Origin: Candidatus Thiothrix anitrata | GTDB taxonomy: Bacteria; Pseudomonadota; Gammaproteobacteria; Thiotrichales; Thiotrichaceae | Assembly: GCF_017901155.1 (NCBI RefSeq) | Contig: NZ_CP072800.1 | Span: forward strand, 1,887,283-1,951,282 | Direction of reading: 5' to 3' | DNA: 64,000 bases | Shown: one piece after another, positions 59,616-64,000 of the stretch | Position numbering within the stretch: the first letter of the stretch is position 1 | How the letters are laid out: every line of letters begins with the position of its first letter | Translations under genes and position numbers: made by a program | Notes under the pieces: generated by a model | The model's input: only the letters and a program-made list of their open reading frames with translations | Databases searched by the model: none | Told to the model about the DNA's origin: nothing

Positions 59616-60920
59616 ATGACCAAACAAACTGTCACCATTACTGATAACATCACTGGCAAACAAGTCGAGTTGGATGTACTTCAGCCTAGCATCGGGGTCA
59701 AAACCATTGACATCCGTAAACTGTACAAGGAACTGGGGTATTTCACTTACGACCCCGGTTTCATGTCGACCGCTAGTTGTTCCAGTGAAATTACCTATTT
59801 GGATGGGGATGCAGGCACGCTGCTCTACCGTGGTTATCCGATTGAGCAGTTGGCAGAACACAGCAGCTTTTTGGAAGTCTGCTATTTGCTGCTGAATAAA
59901 ACTTTGCCCACCAAGCAAGAGTTGGCAGATTTTGAGTACATGATCTCGCGCCACACCATGTTGCATGATCAGGTACAGTATTTCTTCCGGGGTTTCCGTC
60001 GCGATGCGCATCCGATGGCAACCGTGGTTGGGGTTGTGGGGGCGTTGTCCGCGTTCTACCACGATGACATGAATATTCATGACCCAGAACAACGTAAACG
60101 TTCTGCGCACCGTTTGATTGCGAAAATGCCGACGATTGCCGCATGGAGCTACCGTTATTCCGTGGGTTTACCGTTTGTCTACCCGTGCAATAGATTGTCG
60201 TATGCGGAAGATTTCTTGCACCTGATGTTCTCCGTGCCGACCGAACCGTATACGCCTGACCCGTTGCATGTGAAAGCGTTGGAAGTCATTATGATTTTGC
60301 ACGCTGACCATGAGCAAAATGCCTCGACCTCAACTGTGCGTTTAGCAGGCAGTTCGGAAGCGAACCCGTTTGCCGCCGTGGCAGCAGGGATTGCGTCCTT
60401 GTGGGGGCCTGCGCACGGTGGTGCGAACGAAGCTGTGATCAATATGTTGCGTGACATTGAAAAGTCTGGCTTGCCATTGTCGCATTGGGTAGACCGTGCT
60501 AAAGACAAAAATGACCGTTTCCGCTTGATGGGCTTCGGGCATCGCGTGTATAAAAACTATGACCCGCGTGCCAAAATTATCCGCGAATTGGCGAATGAGA
60601 TTCTGGATCGTTTACCAGCCAATGACCCGAACCAGAAACTGTTTGCGATTGCGCGTGAGCTGGAACAGGTGGCATTGAACGATGAGTATTTCAAAGCGCG
60701 TAACCTGTACCCGAATGTCGATTTCTATTCCGGGGTGATTTTCCTGAGCATGGGGATTCCGGTCAGCATGTTTACGGTGATGTTTGCGCTGGCACGTACC
60801 ATCGGCTGGATTTCACAGTGGGATGAAATGATGGGTGATGAGGAGTCGCGCATCGGTCGTCCACGCCAGTTGTACATGGGTGCGGAACGCCGCGAATATG
60901 TTCCAGTGGATGAAAGATAA
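59616..60920 (+). CDS. gltA: Citrate synthase
   Basis: This 434-aa type II (NADH-sensitive, hexameric) citrate synthase condenses oxaloacetate and acetyl-CoA. Active-site motifs are [30 protein letters not shown] and [15 protein letters not shown]. The N-terminal beta-rich part ([13 protein letters not shown]) is typical of this type. ATG 59616 with TTGGAG upstream is preferred to a start inside sucD at 59553. Confidence 0.96.
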   Translation: MTKQTVTITDNITGKQVELDVLQPSIGVKTIDIRKLYKELGYFTYDPGFMSTASCSSEITYLDGDAGTLLYRGYPIEQLAEHSSFLEVCYLLLNKTLPTKQELADFEYMISRHTMLHDQVQYFFRGFRRDAHPMATVVGVVGALSAFYHDDMNIHDPEQRKRSAHRLIAKMPTIAAWSYRYSVGLPFVYPCNRLSYAEDFLHLMFSVPTEPYTPDPLHVKALEVIMILHADHEQNASTSTVRLAGSSEANPFAAVAAGIASLWGPAHGGANEAVINMLRDIEKSGLPLSHWVDRAKDKNDRFRLMGFGHRVYKNYDPRAKIIRELANEILDRLPANDPNQKLFAIARELEQVALNDEYFKARNLYPNVDFYSGVIFLSMGIPVSMFTVMFALARTIGWISQWDEMMGDEESRIGRPRQLYMGAERREYVPVDER

Positions 60921-60949
60921 GTTTTGTTGTTTTGAGGAGTCTATAGAAA

Positions 60950-63556
60950 ATGTTGCAAGAATATCGCCAACACGTTGCCGAACGCGCTGCCAGCGGCATC
61001 CCGCCCAAGCCATTAGATGCTGCACAAACCGCTGCACTGGTGGAATTGCTGAAAAATCCTCCGGCAGGCGAAGAAGCATTTCTGGTTGATTTGCTGGAAA
61101 ACCGCGTTCCGGCGGGTGTCGACGAAGCTGCCTATGTGAAAGCCGCTTTCCTTGCTGCCATCGTCACGGGTGAAACTGCTTGTGCATTGATTAGCCCGGT
61201 GCGTGCGGTCGAAGTTCTCGGCATGATGTTGGGTGGTTACAATGTACAACCTTTGATTGCCGCGCTGGATGTGCCTGCAACGGCTGATGCAGCGGCTACC
61301 GCTTTGTCACACACGCTGCTGATGTTTGACGCATTCCACGACGTAGAAGCCAAAGCGAAAGCAGGTAATGCGTCTGCACAAAAAGTCATGGAATCATGGG
61401 CAGCGGGCGAATGGTTTACTTCCAAGCCAGAAGTGGCTGAGAAAATCACCGTTACCGTTTTCAAAGTGACTGGCGAAACCAATACTGACGACCTGTCTCC
61501 TGCACCGGATGCTTGGTCGCGCCCTGACATCCCACTCCATGCTAACGCGATGCTGAAAATGGCACGCGACGGTATCGAGCCAGAAGTTCAAGGCAGCGTA
61601 GGCCCTCTGAAGCAAATCGACGCGATGAAAGCGAAAGGCTTCCCGGTTGCTTACGTTGGTGACGTGGTAGGTACAGGCTCTTCACGTAAGTCTGCCACTA
61701 ACTCTGTGCTGTGGTTCTTCGGCGATGATATGCCGGGGATTCCTAACAAGCGTGCCGGTGGTTACTGCTTCGGTAGCAAGATTGCTCCAATCTTCTTCAA
61801 CACCATGGAAGACGCTGGCGCATTGCCAATCGAGATGGATGTTGCCCAAATGAACATGGGTGACGTGGTTGATGTCTACCCTTACGAAGGCGTTGCTAAG
61901 CGTCACGGTACGGATGAGGTCATCTCCACTTTCGGTCTGAAAACCCAAGTGTTGTTGGACGAAGCTCGTGCTGGTGGTCGTATCAACCTGATCATCGGGC
62001 GTGGCCTGACTGCGAAAGCGCGTGAGTCCCTGGGTCTGCCAGCGGTTGACCTGTTCCGCTCGCCTGAGCAGCCTGCTGATACTGGCAAAGGCTACACACT
62101 GGCGCAGAAAATGGTTGGTAAGGCGTGCGGTCTGCCGGGTGTACGCCCTGGTATGTATTGCGAACCGAAAATGACCACGGTTGGTTCACAAGATACTACT
62201 GGCCCGATGACTCGTGACGAGCTGAAAGATTTGGCTTGCTTGGGTTTCTCTGCCGACCTGACCATGCAGTCTTTCTGCCATACGGCTGCTTACCCTAAGC
62301 CAGTTGACGTGGTAACTCACCACACGCTGCCTGATTTCATCATGACCCGTGGCGGTGTTTCTTTGCGCCCCGGTGATGGTGTAATCCACTCGTGGTTGAA
62401 CCGCATGTTGTTGCCGGATACCGTTGGTACTGGTGGCGACTCGCATACCCGTTTCCCGATTGGTATTTCCTTCCCTGCGGGTTCTGGTCTGGTCGCGTTT
62501 GCTGCTGCGACTGGCGTTATGCCGCTGGATATGCCGGAATCTGTGCTGGTACGTTTCACTGGCACAATGCAACCGGGTATCACGCTTGCGTGACCTCGTT
62601 CACTGCCATTCCGCACAAAGCGATTCAAATGGGATCTGCTGACCGTGGAAAAGAAAGGCAAGAAGAACGTGTTCAACGGTACGGTGCTGGAAATCGAAGG
62701 TCTGGATCACCTGACTGTCGAACAAGCCTTTGAACTGTCTGACGCTTCTGCGGAACGTTCTGCGGCGGGTTGTACGGTTGCGCTGTCTGAAGCATCGGTT
62801 GCTGAATACCTGCGTTCCAACATCGTTATGCTGAAATGGATGCTCTCAGAAGGCTATGGCGATCCACGCACCATCGAACGCCGTATCGGCAAGATGGAAG
62901 AGTGGCTGGCGAATCCAAGCCTGATGCGTGCTGATGCGGATGCAGAATACGCAGCCGTGATCGAAATCAATATGGATGAGATCAAAGAGCCTATCCTGTG
63001 TGCGCCGAATGACCCGGATGATGCACGTCTGTTGTCGGAAGTGGCTGGTCGCAAGATTGATGAAGTCTTCATCGGTTCGTGCATGACCAACATCGGTCAC
63101 TTCCGTGCGGCGGGCAAGCTGCTGGATGCCGCTAACACGCAAATCCCAACCCGTATGTGGATTGCGCCACCGACCAAGATGGATGCAGCCCAGTTGAGTG
63201 ACGAAGGTTACTACAACATTTACGGTCGTGCTGGTGCGCGGATGGAAATGCCGGGTTGTTCACTGTGCATGGGTAACCAAGCACGTATTCAGGAAGGTTC
63301 AACTGCGGTTTCCACCTCTACCCGTAACTTCCCGAACCGTTTGGGGACTAACACTGACGTGTTCTTGGCTTCGGCTGAGTTGGCGTCTGTTGCGGCGGTT
63401 ATGGGTAAATTGCCAACGGTTGCAGAGTACATGGAATATGCCAATAAGCTGGATAGCATGTCGGCTGACATTTACCGTTACCTGAACTTCGATAAGATGG
63501 AAAGCTATCAGAAGGCGGCGGCGAAAGTTGTGCCGATTCCGGTAGTGGCAGGTTAA
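60950..63556 (+). pseudogene. acnB: Aconitate hydratase B, interrupted by three 1-nt insertions
   Basis: AcnB interconverts citrate and isocitrate. The first part (HEAT-like and swivel domains, [17 protein letters not shown], and the Fe-S domain start [16 protein letters not shown]) runs to a stop at 62591. The rest (LTVEKKGKKNVF, CAPNDPDDAR, GSCMTNIGHFRAAGKLLD, GCSLCMGNQAR) runs from 62645 to 63556 in the same frame. Removing G62588, T62604 and A62634 gives the family sequence ITLRDLVHAIPHKAIQMGLLTVEK with no other change, and a normal protein of about 867 aa. Three insertions within 47 bp, net in frame, look more like a local consensus error than decay, as the rest is perfectly conserved. 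Confidence 0.9.
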
Positions 63557-63573
63557 AGAACCCCTCACCCCCA

Positions 63574-63605
63574 GCTCCTCTCCCGCGTAGCGGGCGAGGG
63601 GAGCA
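63574..63605. repeat. GC-rich palindrome after acnB
   Basis: CTCCTCTCCCGC and GCGGGCGAGGGGAG pair around GTA (one unpaired C), flanked by CCCCTCACCCCCA. It is the same general type as the palindromes at 3.0-3.2 kb and 46.3 kb, but a different variant. It sits between the acnB stop and its terminator. Confidence 0.7.
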
Positions 63606-63610
63606 AGAGA

Positions 63611-63636
63611 AAGCTCCGCTAGTCGGGGCTTTTTTC
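63611..63636 (+). terminator. Rho-independent terminator after acnB
   Basis: AGCTCCG (63612-63618) and CGGGGCT (63624-63630) pair over 7 bp (one G-U) around CTAGT, followed by a T-run (TTTTTTC). It ends the suc-gltA-acnB region. Confidence 0.8.
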
Positions 63637-63728
63637 GGTTTGGACAGTCTGAAACCGCTGGAAAAGGGATTATCTTTGACTCAGATTGTTCTATGATTGA
63701 ACCGCGATGTAAAAAAGAGGGAGTTTTT

Positions 63729-64000
63729 ATGAGTGTTAATGTCAAAAAGTTATTGAATATTACGGTAATCAGCGTGCTATTGCTGGCAAGTGCGGCCTGC
63801 ACTAAAACCGATGAGGTTAAGCAGGAGAGTGGCAAAGCGGTAGCCGCAGTCAAGGCAGCAGACAAACCTGCTGCGGCTCATTCTGTTCAAAATGCAGTTA
63901 GTCATTCGGCGGCAGTTGCTAATGCCAAAGTGGGTAATGTCCCCATCCGGCGCATTACTTTTGTTGAAAATGCGGATTACGCAATCATTACCGGCACGCT
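63729..64000 (+). CDS. Putative lipoprotein, partial (C-terminus off the window)
   Basis: ATG 63729 has GAGGGAG 6-12 nt upstream. The frame starts with a lipoprotein signal (LLNITVISVLLLASAAC, lipobox L-A-S-A-A-C variant, Cys at residue 24), followed by an Ala/Lys/Val-rich stretch and NVPIRRITFVENADYAIITGT before the window ends. No family is recognised. It follows the acnB terminator, so it has its own transcript. Confidence 0.65.
   Translation, partial: MSVNVKKLLNITVISVLLLASAACTKTDEVKQESGKAVAAVKAADKPAAAHSVQNAVSHSAAVANAKVGNVPIRRITFVENADYAIITGT

Overview
The window is a 64 kb chromosomal segment of a respiring gammaproteobacterium. Evidence is a full 14-subunit complex I operon, the yhbY/rlmE-ftsH-folP-glmM-tpiA-secG-tRNA-Leu block, the metY-rimP-nusA-infB-rbfA-truB block, SdhE-type succinate dehydrogenase assembly proteins and a complete lower TCA cluster. 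Gene order and protein style suggest the Thiotrichales (Thiothrix-like); this is an inference, because no rRNA is present.

Region 1 (1-5.9 kb) is accessory DNA. It holds a partial unknown gene, a PIN/Phd-type toxin-antitoxin pair, and a frameshifted TIR / coiled-coil / membrane / FGE-sulfatase-like protein. The C-terminal end of that protein looks like the variable region of a diversity-generating retroelement (DGR). It is followed by a GC-rich hairpin and a short reading frame that looks like the truncated start of a DGR HRDC accessory gene, cut off by a paired palindromic repeat. Two Uma2-type nuclease genes flank a frameshifted AAA+ ATPase (DUF4143 type).

Region 2 (5.9-16.7 kb) holds a PilZ-like protein, a PAS / degenerate EAL-like protein and a Wzc-type tyrosine kinase, which look like a c-di-GMP-linked exopolysaccharide module. 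Next are an ABC-2 exporter, mtgA, an operon of a periplasmic thioredoxin, a TolC-like protein and an HlyD-like adaptor, and an AEC transporter.

Region 3 (16.7-45.3 kb) is core housekeeping: yhbY<>rlmE-ftsH-folP-glmM-tpiA-secG-tRNA-Leu(GAG), then nuoABCDEFGHIJKLMN plus a DUF2818 gene, then tRNA-fMet-rimP-nusA-infB-rbfA-truB. nuoG carries an in-frame palindromic insertion, and infB carries a hexanucleotide CCAGCA repeat that encodes a Pro-Ala linker.

Region 4 (45.3-63.6 kb) is the TCA cluster. The minus strand carries gntR-sdhCDAB-sdhE-(second SdhE-like)-rhodanese. The plus strand carries sucA-zapE-sucB-lpdA-sucC-sucD-gltA-acnB. Seven copies of a TGTYGACA palindrome lie in the gntR/sucA divergent region and in front of sucB. 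This suggests that the FadR-type GntR regulator controls the sdh and suc genes together. The window ends in a partial lipoprotein gene.

Four genes carry reading-frame breaks: TIR-FGE (1), the AAA+ ATPase (1), glmM (2) and acnB (3 within 47 bp). Because glmM and acnB are central genes, consensus-sequence errors are a serious alternative to real mutation.
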